Part shown: one piece after another, positions 1-6,655 of the stretch | Layout: the number at the start of each line of letters is the position of its first letter | Position numbering within the stretch: position 1 is the stretch's first letter | Origin: a virus | IMG/VR virus record: IMGVR_UViG_3300018080_002687 | Span: 1-24,096 of that record | Direction: 5' to 3' (one strand) | DNA: 24,096 nt | Translations under genes and position numbers: made by a program | Notes under the pieces: generated by a model | Databases searched by the model: none | What the model saw: the letters and a program-made list of their open reading frames with translations, nothing else | What the model was told of the DNA's origin: nothing

Positions 1-27
1 AATTTGTCTTGACAGGAAAAATAATAT

Positions 28-273
28 ATGTTATGCGTAAAATGTCAATACAGGAAAGCAACTGAAAAACATCATATGTTTTCGAATACTAAACTAAATA
101 GGAAATTATATAGGGAGTTCATTGACAGACCTGAAAATATACAAATGTTATGTTATGAGTGTCATCATAATAGGACATTGGATAAATTAACAGAAATACA
201 ATTTTGCGACTTATTTGGAATTATACCACGCTCTAAGAGTGGACTATCAAAATATAATCGGGGGGTTTTATGA
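28..273 (+). CDS. Small HNH-like zinc-binding protein (putative phage HNH nuclease)
   Basis: An 81-residue protein with the layout of a compact HNH/McrA-type domain: a CxxC pair at residues 3 and 6, HH at 15-16, Asn37 in an 'ENIQMLC' context, then C42xxC45 followed by HH at 46-47. The two CxxC pairs probably hold a structural zinc, and the His/Asn residues would form the beta-beta-alpha-metal nuclease core. HNH proteins are common in tailed-phage genomes, where some assist terminase (known for HK97-type phages), but here the terminase lies about 8 kb away. The ATG follows an AGGA at positions 14-17. The stop overlaps the next start as ATGA. It is shorter than most HNH nucleases, so it could be a non-catalytic zinc protein. 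Confidence 0.6.
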   Translation: MLCVKCQYRKATEKHHMFSNTKLNRKLYREFIDRPENIQMLCYECHHNRTLDKLTEIQFCDLFGIIPRSKSGLSKYNRGVL

Positions 274-407
274 TAGGTTTAGTGATACTTTCAGGATTAT
301 TTTTATTTCTACTTCTTTTTTATCTACTTTACGCAACCCGCCAAATTGACATTGATATTGAAAATAGACAAAATTATGTAAACAGAATTTTAAACAGGTA
401 TAAGTAA
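270..407 (+). CDS. Tiny single-span membrane protein
   Basis: A 45-residue frame starting at an ATG that overlaps the upstream TGA (ATGA). GGGGG at 261-265 lies just upstream and may act as a ribosome site. Residues 3-21 are almost wholly hydrophobic (Leu/Phe/Ile/Val) and form one transmembrane helix, followed by a short charged tail (TRQIDIDIENRQ). No family is recognised. It belongs to a run of five or six very small membrane proteins whose starts and stops interlock, which argues that it is translated. Its topology resembles small phage membrane peptides such as spanin or holin accessories, but nothing shows a role. Confidence 0.5.
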   Translation: MIGLVILSGLFLFLLLFYLLYATRQIDIDIENRQNYVNRILNRYK

Positions 408-586
408 TGTATTTATTTAACTCAATATTATTTATGTCTTTATGTGTTTCAGTTTATTATCAATATAGACAACGACGATTTATAAAACTACAACGGCAAT
501 TTATAAATGACTTACTTGATATTGAACAAGTGGAAATTATTTGTAGAGATTTAGATAAAAAAATTGATTTGGAGGTTGTACATTGA
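407..586 (+). CDS. Small protein with N-terminal membrane helix
   Basis: A 59-residue frame whose ATG shares its A with the upstream TAA (TAATG). Residues 2-18 form a hydrophobic segment. Then comes a basic stretch (YRQRRFIKLQRQF) and an acidic/basic amphipathic tail, which suggests a membrane anchor with a cytoplasmic helix by the positive-inside rule. No domain is recognised. Its TGA overlaps the TTG start of the next gene (TTGA), and GGAGG at 571-575, inside its own last codons, is the ribosome site for that gene. Existence is supported by this interlocking rather than by homology. Confidence 0.45.
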   Translation: MYLFNSILFMSLCVSVYYQYRQRRFIKLQRQFINDLLDIEQVEIICRDLDKKIDLEVVH

Positions 587-813
587 TTGATTTATATTTA
601 AAAAAAACATGGAAAACGATTAAAGCACAACTATTTCCTACAATCCCGAGGGCAATGTTTTCAATATTTATGATTATAATTTTTGTTGATTTTATTTCAG
701 GGGGTAAATTTGGATATATCGCATTTTTGAGATTTGAATTACAAAAGATTTTCGTTGGTGCAAACTGGCAATTTATGTTAATACTTTTGATTTTATTGTG
801 GAGAAGAAAATGA
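583..813 (+). CDS. Small two-span membrane protein (holin-like topology, unproven)
   Basis: A 76-residue protein starting at TTG 583, eight bases after GGAGG (571-575). This is the best ribosome site in the stretch and fixes the start. Two hydrophobic segments (about residues 25-40 and 63-73) are separated by a loop containing FISGGKFG; the C-terminus is WRRK. Size and two-span topology are compatible with a phage holin, but no endolysin is visible nearby and no family motif is recognised, so this is only a topology-based possibility. The stop overlaps the next ATG as ATGA. Confidence 0.5.
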   Translation: MIDLYLKKTWKTIKAQLFPTIPRAMFSIFMIIIFVDFISGGKFGYIAFLRFELQKIFVGANWQFMLILLILLWRRK

Positions 814-905
814 ATTTTATAATTGCATGCGTAGTTATTGTAATATTATATTTTTTAATTTTAGAAATATTTAAAAAAATTATGGAATGGGAAAATGATA
901 ATTGA
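810..905 (+). CDS. Very small membrane peptide
   Basis: A 31-residue frame, ATG overlapping the upstream TGA as ATGA, with GAGAAG at 801-806 as a possible ribosome site. Residues 3-21 are hydrophobic, then the peptide ends in a charged segment (KKIMEWENDN). Nothing in it is diagnostic of function. It is reported because it sits exactly in the overlapped chain of tiny membrane genes: without it there would be a gap in otherwise gapless coding. Confidence 0.35.
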   Translation: MNFIIACVVIVILYFLILEIFKKIMEWENDN

Positions 906-1020
906 TATTGGTGAAAACTTACAGGCAGTTTTAGTTGGCGCCCTGGTAATAACTGTTATTGTGTCAGTACTTAAAGCAATATTTAATTTTATTACTGCAT
1001 ATTGGACAAGGAGAAAATAA
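895..1020 (+). CDS. Very small membrane peptide
   Basis: A 41-residue frame beginning at ATG 895 inside the end of the previous small gene (GGGAAAATGAT context, with ATGGAATGGG just upstream). A hydrophobic span covers about residues 11-28 (VLVGALVITVIVSVLKAI), followed by an aromatic/basic C-terminus (FITAYWTRRK). A short acidic N-terminus, one helix and a basic tail are typical of tiny phage inner-membrane proteins, but no family is recognised. Its terminal TAA overlaps the next ATG (TAATG), and AAGGAG inside its last codons serves that next gene. Confidence 0.4.
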   Translation: MIIDIGENLQAVLVGALVITVIVSVLKAIFNFITAYWTRRK

Positions 1021-1325
1021 TGATTAAAATTGAAAAGCCGATGAATTGGTTAGAAAGACGCTCACAGCTTATGACTTATATTGAAGAGTGGACTAAATCG
1101 AATCATCCGAAAGCATCAGATTTAATCAATAGAATAATAGCAGATGAACAAATAATGATGAATGATTTTGGAGAACAAAATTTTAAGGCAGGGGATAAGG
1201 TTATATATATTCCATCTGGGGCAGATGCAGAAATTATAAAAATTGAAAATAATGAAGTTTATTTACAATTTGATAATGATACGGCAAAAACAGAAATAAA
1301 TAAAATAAGGTTATTTTGTGACTGA
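1020..1325 (+). CDS. Hypothetical protein with possible SH3-like C-terminal barrel
   Basis: A 101-residue protein. ATG 1020 is preferred over an in-frame TTG at 1002 because AAGGAG at 1008-1013 lies between them at normal spacing from the ATG. The N-terminal half is helical and charged (WLERRSQLMTYIEEW). The C-terminal half has alternating beta-type segments (FKAGDKVIYIPSG, AEIIKIENNEVYLQF) that resemble small KOW/SH3-like barrels. This is a shape impression, not a family match. It lies between membrane-peptide genes, and the next gene starts inside its last codons. Confidence 0.55.
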   Translation: MIKIEKPMNWLERRSQLMTYIEEWTKSNHPKASDLINRIIADEQIMMNDFGEQNFKAGDKVIYIPSGADAEIIKIENNEVYLQFDNDTAKTEINKIRLFCD

Positions 1326-1509
1326 ATCATTTTTAATATTATCAATTATTTGTATGATATTATTTTCGATAATAATATATAGGGCAAAAGAGATTGGCAT
1401 TATCCTGCTGGCCTGTTTAATAGGGTTATGGCTGGCGGGATTTGTCGGTCTTTTATATGTTAGCAATGAATTTTTGTATAAACTGCAAGTATTATTCGCA
1501 CCTGTTTAG
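1318..1509 (+). CDS. Small two-span membrane protein
   Basis: A 63-residue protein from GTG 1318, overlapping the previous gene by 8 bases, with an AAGG at 1306-1309 as a weak ribosome site. Two strongly hydrophobic segments (about residues 4-21 and 27-47) are joined by a short basic turn (YRAKEIG). A short amphipathic C-terminus follows. No family is recognised. It overlaps the following Cys-rich frame by about 44 bases. That frame also looks coding, so either the overlap is real or one of the two starts differs from that given. Confidence 0.45.
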   Translation: MTESFLILSIICMILFSIIIYRAKEIGIILLACLIGLWLAGFVGLLYVSNEFLYKLQVLFAPV

Positions 1510-1645
1510 TCAGTGCAAGCACAAAAATAATATATGGCTATCAGGTTGGAGCTTGAAATTTGTTAAAGATATAACAGAGCTTAATCAGGATTATGAATGC
1601 AAAAAGTATAAGGTAAGTTTTTATGTTAAAATATTTCAGAAATAA
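1466..1645 (+). CDS. Mini Cys-rich protein (putative zinc binder)
   Basis: Taken from ATG 1466 this frame gives 59 residues with Cys at 4, 7, 17 and 45 (a CINCKYY start, CKHK, then YECKKYK). This spacing recurs in many small phage and bacterial Cys4-type zinc proteins. An in-frame ATG at 1457 and a TTG at 1442 are alternatives. None has a convincing Shine-Dalgarno site, so the start is uncertain. It overlaps the membrane gene before it and the coiled-coil gene after it (23 bases). Function is unknown; nucleic-acid binding would be a guess. Confidence 0.45.
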   Translation: MNFCINCKYYSHLFSQCKHKNNIWLSGWSLKFVKDITELNQDYECKKYKVSFYVKIFQK

Positions 1646-1979
1646 AAAGAAATTATATCAGCAAGGATTCAATGACGGCTATGAGTGCCATAAGGCAATG
1701 GCTGATAGAAAAATAAAAAATTTAAAAAAGAAAATACATCAGCAAAATAAAAAAATACATGATATAGAAAATAGCTTAAAGATAGTATCAACTATTTTTA
1801 ATGATGCCAGGATGTTTGCTGAAAAATTAGATAAGTTTACAAACATTAAATTATTAGAAATTGCTAAAGAATATCAAGAAGATAAAAACACAGCTAATAA
1901 TATTATGCAAATATGTAGATCATATGAAAAAGAACTTCCTGGCATAACTGAAAAAATAGAGCGGTATAAAGTAAATTGA
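1623..1979 (+). CDS. Hypothetical coiled-coil protein
   Basis: A 118-residue protein starting at ATG 1623 behind AAGGTAAG (1609-1616). The N-terminus is basic (LKYFRNKKKLYQQGFNDGYECHK). A long helix with heptad-like spacing and many Lys/Gln/Asn (about residues 28-60) indicates a coiled coil, and the rest is also predicted-helical by eye. No family is recognised. Small QGxxDG-like N-termini followed by coiled coils occur in phage proteins of unknown role. It is followed by a TTGA-overlapped zinc-ribbon frame. Confidence 0.5.
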   Translation: MLKYFRNKKKLYQQGFNDGYECHKAMADRKIKNLKKKIHQQNKKIHDIENSLKIVSTIFNDARMFAEKLDKFTNIKLLEIAKEYQEDKNTANNIMQICRSYEKELPGITEKIERYKVN

Positions 1980-2083
1980 AATGTCCAATTTGTCATATTA
2001 AACTAATAGAATCAAAATTATCTGGTGTAATGTTTGAGTGTCCTCAATGTTCATATCAAATTTTAAAATTAAAAAATAATTGA
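1976..2083 (+). CDS. Mini zinc-ribbon peptide
   Basis: A 35-residue frame from TTG 1976, overlapping the previous TGA (TTGA). It reads KCPICHIKL, about eleven residues, then FECPQCSY: two CPxC knuckles 16 residues apart, the classic rubredoxin-like or zinc-ribbon layout. Such free-standing ribbons are common in phage accessory regions and may bind nucleic acid or a partner protein. No in-frame ATG precedes the motif, so TTG is the only good start. The ribosome site is weak, so coupled re-initiation after the upstream stop is likely. Its own stop overlaps a TTG that may start the radical SAM gene. Confidence 0.45.
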   Translation: MKCPICHIKLIESKLSGVMFECPQCSYQILKLKNN

Positions 2084-3009
2084 CATTTATAATGCGACAT
2101 AATAAAAATTGTAAAATACTGATGAAGAAATTAAAATATTACATATATCGGTTGCGATGGATATTAGCACCATTTTTTAAAAATGGCCTTTTAACTCATA
2201 TAGACATTGAGCTTAACACTTCATGTAATCAAAAATGCCTGTCTTGCTGGCACTCCTCACCTGACACTAAACCCATAAATCTCAGAATGAACAAGAGTAA
2301 ATTATCTCACCTTTTAGTAGGTGCCAGCCTGGCAGGCATTAAAGCTGTTAAATTTAATTTACGGGGTGAGCCGTTATGCTCTACAGATTTAAAGCTTGCA
2401 GTAGAACTTGCTAACAAGATTGGATATACTGACATAATGATAAATACAAATGGTATTTTATTAGATAAAAAGAAAGCTATTGAACTTGATAGGGCAGGCC
2501 TTACAACTTGTATTATATCGGTTGACAGTTTAGAGGCTAAAACATATTGCAAAATTCATGGTTGCGATATGGCAGATTATGGAAATTTAATAAGCAATCT
2601 TGACGATTTAAGAAAATATAAAGTAGCAGGACTTATAAATTTTAATATTAAATTAAACTTTCATATCAATAAAATAAATGAATCTGAAAATGTTGAAAAG
2701 TATAAAGATGTTTTTCCGATGTTTGATGTAATAATAAGATATACAGAAAATAGGAAAGGTACTCATATTGCAATAGAACGACAGCGGAAAAGGAAAAGAG
2801 CTTGCCCACATATGAAGAGACGGCTAACTGTTATGGCTGATGGCAAAATATATCCTTGCTGTGTGTGTTATGATGAGCCTAAAGATATTTTACTGTCAAA
2901 AGATTTTAAAGAGGCATTACAGAAAAGAAAAAATTTAATAAAAAATTATAGAAAGGGATTTTTGCCAGTTTCTTGTCAAAATTGTACTTCAGGGGATATA
3001 TATAAATGA
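2080..3009 (+). CDS. Radical SAM enzyme with SPASM-like C-terminus
   Basis: A 309-residue protein (from TTG 2080; ATG 2092 and ATG 2122 are alternatives that keep the whole domain). The radical SAM motif is Cys49-x3-Cys53-x2-Cys56 (CNQKCLSC) after a beta strand HIDIELN, with the GEPL glycine-rich motif at 96-99 and a TNG strand near 124. These bind the 4Fe-4S cluster and S-adenosylmethionine. The C-terminus carries further Cys (242, 260, 261, 263, 299, 302) around MADGKIYPCC, typical of SPASM/twitch auxiliary-cluster domains. No precursor peptide is evident, and the genes downstream are sugar enzymes. A tailoring role on a sugar or glycan is therefore more likely than peptide maturation, but the substrate is unknown. 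The start overlaps the zinc-ribbon stop as TTGA. Confidence 0.85.
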   Translation: MTFIMRHNKNCKILMKKLKYYIYRLRWILAPFFKNGLLTHIDIELNTSCNQKCLSCWHSSPDTKPINLRMNKSKLSHLLVGASLAGIKAVKFNLRGEPLCSTDLKLAVELANKIGYTDIMINTNGILLDKKKAIELDRAGLTTCIISVDSLEAKTYCKIHGCDMADYGNLISNLDDLRKYKVAGLINFNIKLNFHINKINESENVEKYKDVFPMFDVIIRYTENRKGTHIAIERQRKRKRACPHMKRRLTVMADGKIYPCCVCYDEPKDILLSKDFKEALQKRKNLIKNYRKGFLPVSCQNCTSGDIYK

Positions 3010-4310
3010 TTGAATGTGGCTTAATCTTAACCTCAAGGATAAAATCTTCCAGGTTGGAAAATAAAGTTTTACAGAAAATTAACGGCAAGCCAGCAATTGA
3101 AATTTTACTTGATAGACTTATAAATAATAAATATCCTGTTATCCTTGCAATACCTGAAAACAGTGATAATGATGTTTTAGCAGAAATAGCAGAGCAGAAA
3201 GGGATTGAAGTTTATAGGGGTTATGATGAAAGCCCACTACATAGATTGACTTATTGTGCGATAGAAAATGATTTTAAAAATGTTGTAAGAGTGACACATG
3301 ATGATATTTTAATTGATCAAATTGTTTTAATGAATCAAATTAAAATGCATATACGGGGCAATAAAGACTATACATTTTGTAGAAAAATTCCTGATGGGTG
3401 CGCTGCTGAAGTTATTAGAACTGACATACTAAAAGAGGTAGTTGACTTAGTGGGTGATAAGCCAGTTGAATTTATAAGTTATTACATTAAAAATAAATAT
3501 GATACTTTTGAATATTATCCAGATAAAGAATTTCAATATCCTTTTAGACTGACAATGGACTATGAAGAGGATTTAATGTTGCTCAGGCTTATTTTTGCAA
3601 GCCTTGCCGAGCCTATTGGTACATTAGATATAATTAACTTTTTAAAACGGCATCCATATTTTCTAAATATAAATCGATTGCCGGCAATAACAGTATATAC
3701 ATGTAATTATAATACATCAGATTATATAATTGATGCGATGCAATCAGTTCTTAATCAGACATTTCAGGATTATGAGTATATAGTTATTGATGATTGCTCT
3801 ACTGATAATAGCATGAATATTATAACAGAATATTATGCTAAATTAAAAAGACCAGATCAGGAAAAAATAAAAATATTAAGGAATGATAAAAATATAGGAT
3901 TGCCTGCATGTTGTAATAAAGTTTTAGAAATGGCAAGAGGTAAAAATATAATTCGGCTTGATAGTGATGACACAATGAATTCGGATGCTTTACAAAATAT
4001 GTTTGATGAAATGAAATTAAACCAGGCTCAGGCTGTAATTACTGCATATAATAATACTGATGAGAATTTAAATATAATAGATACTATAAATAAAAATATG
4101 TGGCACCCTGGATGCGCTTTAATTAGTACATGGGCGGCAAATGAATTAAAATATCAAGAAAATTTAGAGTTCATGGAAGGAAAAGATTTTTATGAACGAT
4201 TTAGGCAAAAATATAAATGGTCTTTTTATGATAAGCCAATGTGGAATTATCGGAAAAGGCCAGGACAAAAAACTCAACAAAAAGAACACCCACTGAATAA
4301 AGGAGAATAA
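3006..4310 (+). CDS. Bifunctional cytidylyltransferase-glycosyltransferase (SpsF/NeuA-KdsB-like + GT2)
   Basis: A 434-residue two-domain protein. Residues 1 to about 222 are a nucleotidyltransferase of the SpsF/KdsB-like type. The nucleotide loop is SRIKSSRLENKVL (9-21), with GKP at 27-29, VTHDD at 96-100 in place of the usual metal-site RxTxDxP, and RLTMDYEEDL at 181-190. This family makes CMP-activated acidic sugars. Residues 228-434 are a GT-A family 2 transferase: TCNYN start, VIDDCSTDNS at 260-269 and the DSDD metal/nucleotide motif at 319-322. A GKDFYERF at 392-399 sits where GT2 enzymes carry the catalytic base. It would couple sugar activation to transfer in the cytoplasm. ATG 3006 overlaps the upstream stop (ATGA). 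The acceptor is unknown. Confidence 0.85.
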   Translation: MIECGLILTSRIKSSRLENKVLQKINGKPAIEILLDRLINNKYPVILAIPENSDNDVLAEIAEQKGIEVYRGYDESPLHRLTYCAIENDFKNVVRVTHDDILIDQIVLMNQIKMHIRGNKDYTFCRKIPDGCAAEVIRTDILKEVVDLVGDKPVEFISYYIKNKYDTFEYYPDKEFQYPFRLTMDYEEDLMLLRLIFASLAEPIGTLDIINFLKRHPYFLNINRLPAITVYTCNYNTSDYIIDAMQSVLNQTFQDYEYIVIDDCSTDNSMNIITEYYAKLKRPDQEKIKILRNDKNIGLPACCNKVLEMARGKNIIRLDSDDTMNSDALQNMFDEMKLNQAQAVITAYNNTDENLNIIDTINKNMWHPGCALISTWAANELKYQENLEFMEGKDFYERFRQKYKWSFYDKPMWNYRKRPGQKTQQKEHPLNKGE

Positions 4311-4311
4311 A

Positions 4312-5259
4312 ATGAAAATACTCGTAACAGGTGGCAAGGGCTTTATTGCCTCAGCCTACATTAAAGAAATTGAAAAAGAAGGCCATGAATGTATTATTTA
4401 TGATTTACCAGAAAATGATATTTGTGATAATATCGGGTTAAGGCTTTCAATTCAGAAAGTTGATATTGTTGCACATTTTGCGGCGATAGCAGACTTAAAC
4501 GTTTCAATTGCTGAGCCTGATCTTAATTTTAATGTTAATGTCTCTGCAACTTATAATATTTCTAAAATATGTGCAGAATATAACAAAGGATTATTATTTA
4601 TTTCTACGTGTTGTGTGTATGGAAATACACTTGATAATGTTGAAAAAGAATTTTATACCAATCCGATGGCAGCCGAGCCATACGCAACAAGCAAGATTGC
4701 AGGTGAAGCTATTATCAGGGGCATGCCTAACCTGGAATATTGTATATTGAGAATCGGCACAGTTTATGGATTGGGAATGAGAGATAATTTATTTACTGGT
4801 ATTGTATTTAATAGACTAAGAGATAATGAAACTGTTTATATTGATGGAGATGGCAAGCAAACAAGACAGCTTGTTTTTATTGATGATTTGATTGATGGGA
4901 TTAAAAGGGCAACAGTAAGATTTAATAATTTGCATGGTGAGATTATAAACTTATGTGGAATAGAAAAGACCTCAGCGGTTGAAACTCTTGATATAGCTGA
5001 AAAGATTGTAGGAAAAAAAGCACACAGGGTGCACAGAGAACAGCGCTATGGTCAGACTTTTGAAGAAAACATTAGTATTGAAAGGGCTTATCAATTATTA
5101 GGCTGGCACCCGAAAACTAAATTTTTCGATGGAATGAAATATACTTTTGAAAATGACGCGAGGTGGAATGGCACAGGATTTAATGCAGATCAGTCTGCAG
5201 GCATTCGAGCTGCAGCTTTACAAGATACCGACAGGAAATCTGAAAACATTATTGCGTGA
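4312..5259 (+). CDS. NAD-dependent sugar epimerase/dehydratase (extended SDR)
   Basis: A 315-residue extended short-chain dehydrogenase. The Rossmann motif is TGGKGFIA (6-13, with Ala in place of the usual third Gly), AHFAAIAD lies at 54-61, Ser98/Thr99 are active-site candidates, and Tyr124-x3-Lys128 (YATSK) is the catalytic pair. The substrate-binding signature DGDGKQTRQLVFIDD spans 178-192. The family acts on nucleotide sugars (4-epimerases, 4,6-dehydratases, decarboxylases); which reaction cannot be read. The start follows AAAGGAG at ideal spacing. The domain should end near residue 285. The last 30 residues are not family-like and overlap another frame that looks coding, so the tail may be a read-on extension. 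It probably feeds the same glycan pathway as its neighbours. Confidence 0.85.
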   Translation: MKILVTGGKGFIASAYIKEIEKEGHECIIYDLPENDICDNIGLRLSIQKVDIVAHFAAIADLNVSIAEPDLNFNVNVSATYNISKICAEYNKGLLFISTCCVYGNTLDNVEKEFYTNPMAAEPYATSKIAGEAIIRGMPNLEYCILRIGTVYGLGMRDNLFTGIVFNRLRDNETVYIDGDGKQTRQLVFIDDLIDGIKRATVRFNNLHGEIINLCGIEKTSAVETLDIAEKIVGKKAHRVHREQRYGQTFEENISIERAYQLLGWHPKTKFFDGMKYTFENDARWNGTGFNADQSAGIRAAALQDTDRKSENIIA

Positions 5260-5440
5260 TATTTACGATTTTAAATGGAGTAAAGGAAAATATTTTTCTG
5301 ATGAACAGATAATTGAGCTTGAACGGAAAGAATCTAAAATTGTAAAAGAACTTATGAGGCGCAAGTATCTTACCAAATCTGATTCTGGAGATTTCCAGAA
5401 ACATTTAAATTCAATGAATTTCAGGAAGAAAACATTTTGA
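5168..5440 (+). CDS. Hypothetical small charged protein, start uncertain
   Basis: A 90-residue frame if started at ATG 5168. TTG 5147, ATG 5153 and TTG 5252 are alternatives; the last has AGGAAA at 5232-5237 but long spacing. The body (LKTLLRDIYDFKW, then an Asp/Glu/Lys/Arg-rich amphipathic helix around ELERKESKIVKEL) looks like a genuine helical protein. No family is recognised. It overlaps the epimerase tail by about 90 bases in another frame, and its TGA overlaps the TTG start of the synthase gene (TTGA), so it sits in the translational chain. GGAAG at 5424-5428, within its end, is that next gene's ribosome site. Function unknown. Confidence 0.45.
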   Translation: MAQDLMQISLQAFELQLYKIPTGNLKTLLRDIYDFKWSKGKYFSDEQIIELERKESKIVKELMRRKYLTKSDSGDFQKHLNSMNFRKKTF

Positions 5441-6150
5441 TTATTGCTGGAAATTGTTCTTTTATCGATATATCTGATATTCCTCTTGTATGGAATACAG
5501 CAAAAGTACTCAGAAAGCATATTGATTATTTCCGTTGCAAGGTGTTTCTTGGAGGTACCAGGCCAGATAGATTTGTAAAAGGAATTGAAGAAGATGGAAT
5601 GGAACTTTTACAGCGGATTGACGAATTGGTTGTTCCTGTAATGACAGAAATTCAGACAGAAAGACATATTGATATATGCAAGGGGAATGTTAGTTCTATC
5701 TGGATTGGCGCCAGGAATTGTCAGAATTACGGTCTTATGCCTGAAATTTCAAAATGGAAAGGTGAAGTATTAGTCAAGCGTCATCCAGGCATGACAATAG
5801 ATGAGACAATTGGGATGTATGATATTTATAATCAGATATACAATAAGCAAATCTATGTTATAGAAAGGGGAATAAATACATTTGACAGGCAAGAAGATTC
5901 CAGGTGGTCACCTGATTTAAAAGGTGTTATAAGAATTAAAAATGAAAGGCCAGATATATTTGATAGACTTGTAATTGATTGTAGTCATTCTGCAGGGAAA
6001 AGAGAATATATAAAAGACGTTTATAATGCATTTAAGGCTATAGGATGTCAACATTATATGTTTGAGTGCACTCTTACAGGTAGAAGCCGAACTGATGACA
6101 GGCAAATGTTAAATCCTTTGCAGTTGTGGGATATATTAAATGTTAATTGA
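5437..6150 (+). CDS. DAHP/KDO8P synthase-family enzyme (type I-beta-like)
   Basis: A 237-residue TIM-barrel enzyme that should condense phosphoenolpyruvate with an aldose (phosphate) to give a 3-deoxy-ulosonic acid. Landmarks: IIAGNCS at 2-8 (family AGPCS), PVMTEI at 67-72, IGARNCQNY at 90-98, VLVKRHPGMTI at 111-121, IERGINTFD at 142-150, DCSHSAGKR at 181-189. The four expected metal ligands are present as Cys7, His184, Glu210 and Asp220 or Asp221. The IGARN-QN and ERGI-TF blocks favour the DAHP-synthase I-beta branch over KdsA. The acceptor-binding loop is unusual: GGTRPD (39-44) stands where family members have KPRTSP or KANRSS. It is slightly short for the family. TTG 5437 is the start (GGAAG upstream, TTGA overlap). 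The product is likely the acid activated by the neighbouring cytidylyltransferase. Confidence 0.85.
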   Translation: MIIAGNCSFIDISDIPLVWNTAKVLRKHIDYFRCKVFLGGTRPDRFVKGIEEDGMELLQRIDELVVPVMTEIQTERHIDICKGNVSSIWIGARNCQNYGLMPEISKWKGEVLVKRHPGMTIDETIGMYDIYNQIYNKQIYVIERGINTFDRQEDSRWSPDLKGVIRIKNERPDIFDRLVIDCSHSAGKREYIKDVYNAFKAIGCQHYMFECTLTGRSRTDDRQMLNPLQLWDILNVN

Positions 6151-6655
6151 AATTAAAAAAGATAATATTGAAATTAGAAGTTTGTCACAAAAACCGATAG
6201 TAAAAAAGTTTTTAGAATCAGGATTAAAGCTAAAAGTTTTTGAAAAAATACATGCAGGATATAAATTAGTTGACTGGATATATAAAGAGCTTAAAATAAA
6301 TGATAATGAAATATATATAAATAAATTTTGGGCTTATAAATTTTGCGAGCAGGAAGGTCTTGAAAAAAAGGAATTTATAAATTTTCAAATTTTAGCTTTT
6401 GAAATAAAAGAAATAAATGATAGTTTGAATTTTATCAAAGTTTTTAAAGATAATAAAAGATATGCCCCTAATTGGGAAACGACGGCAAAACGACTTGGCA
6501 GAGATACAAAAAAAATGATTAAATATTATAAAAGGATCCATCCAACAACACCAGGAGAATGTAATTACACACAAATAAATCCATTGGCGGGTTATAGTAA
6601 ATTATGTTGTGTATGTGGGAATAAAGATATTTTATTACTGAGGAGTTTAAAATGA
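6140..6655 (+). CDS. Hypothetical protein with C-terminal CxxC
   Basis: A 171-residue protein not assigned to a family. ATG 6140 overlaps the end of the synthase gene by 11 bases. The N-terminal half is beta/helical with many Lys/Ile (EIRSLSQKP, LKVFEKIHAGYKLVDWIYKEL), and the middle is rich in aromatic and charged residues. The C-terminus has a small HPTTPGECNYTQINP loop followed by KLCCVCGNKD, a single knuckle. One zinc would need further ligands, perhaps the Cys of GEC and the His of HPTT. Its stop overlaps the methyltransferase start (ATGA). That gene begins with a zinc finger, so the two products may act together, but this is inference. Confidence 0.6.
   Translation: MLIEIKKDNIEIRSLSQKPIVKKFLESGLKLKVFEKIHAGYKLVDWIYKELKINDNEIYINKFWAYKFCEQEGLEKKEFINFQILAFEIKEINDSLNFIKVFKDNKRYAPNWETTAKRLGRDTKKMIKYYKRIHPTTPGECNYTQINPLAGYSKLCCVCGNKDILLLRSLK

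Noticed and set aside
9-30. TTGACA near the window start as a promoter -35 box
   Set aside because: At the 16-18 bp distance there is no acceptable -10 box, and the next TA-rich hexamers are far too close.
4508-4750. 80-codon frame inside the epimerase
   Set aside because: It lies in another frame of a region with conserved SDR motifs, and its composition is not protein-like.
5437-6150. Sialic acid synthase (NeuB) call
   Set aside because: No C-terminal antifreeze-like SAF domain and the motifs IGARN-QN and ERGI-TF belong to the DAHP/KDO8P synthase family.
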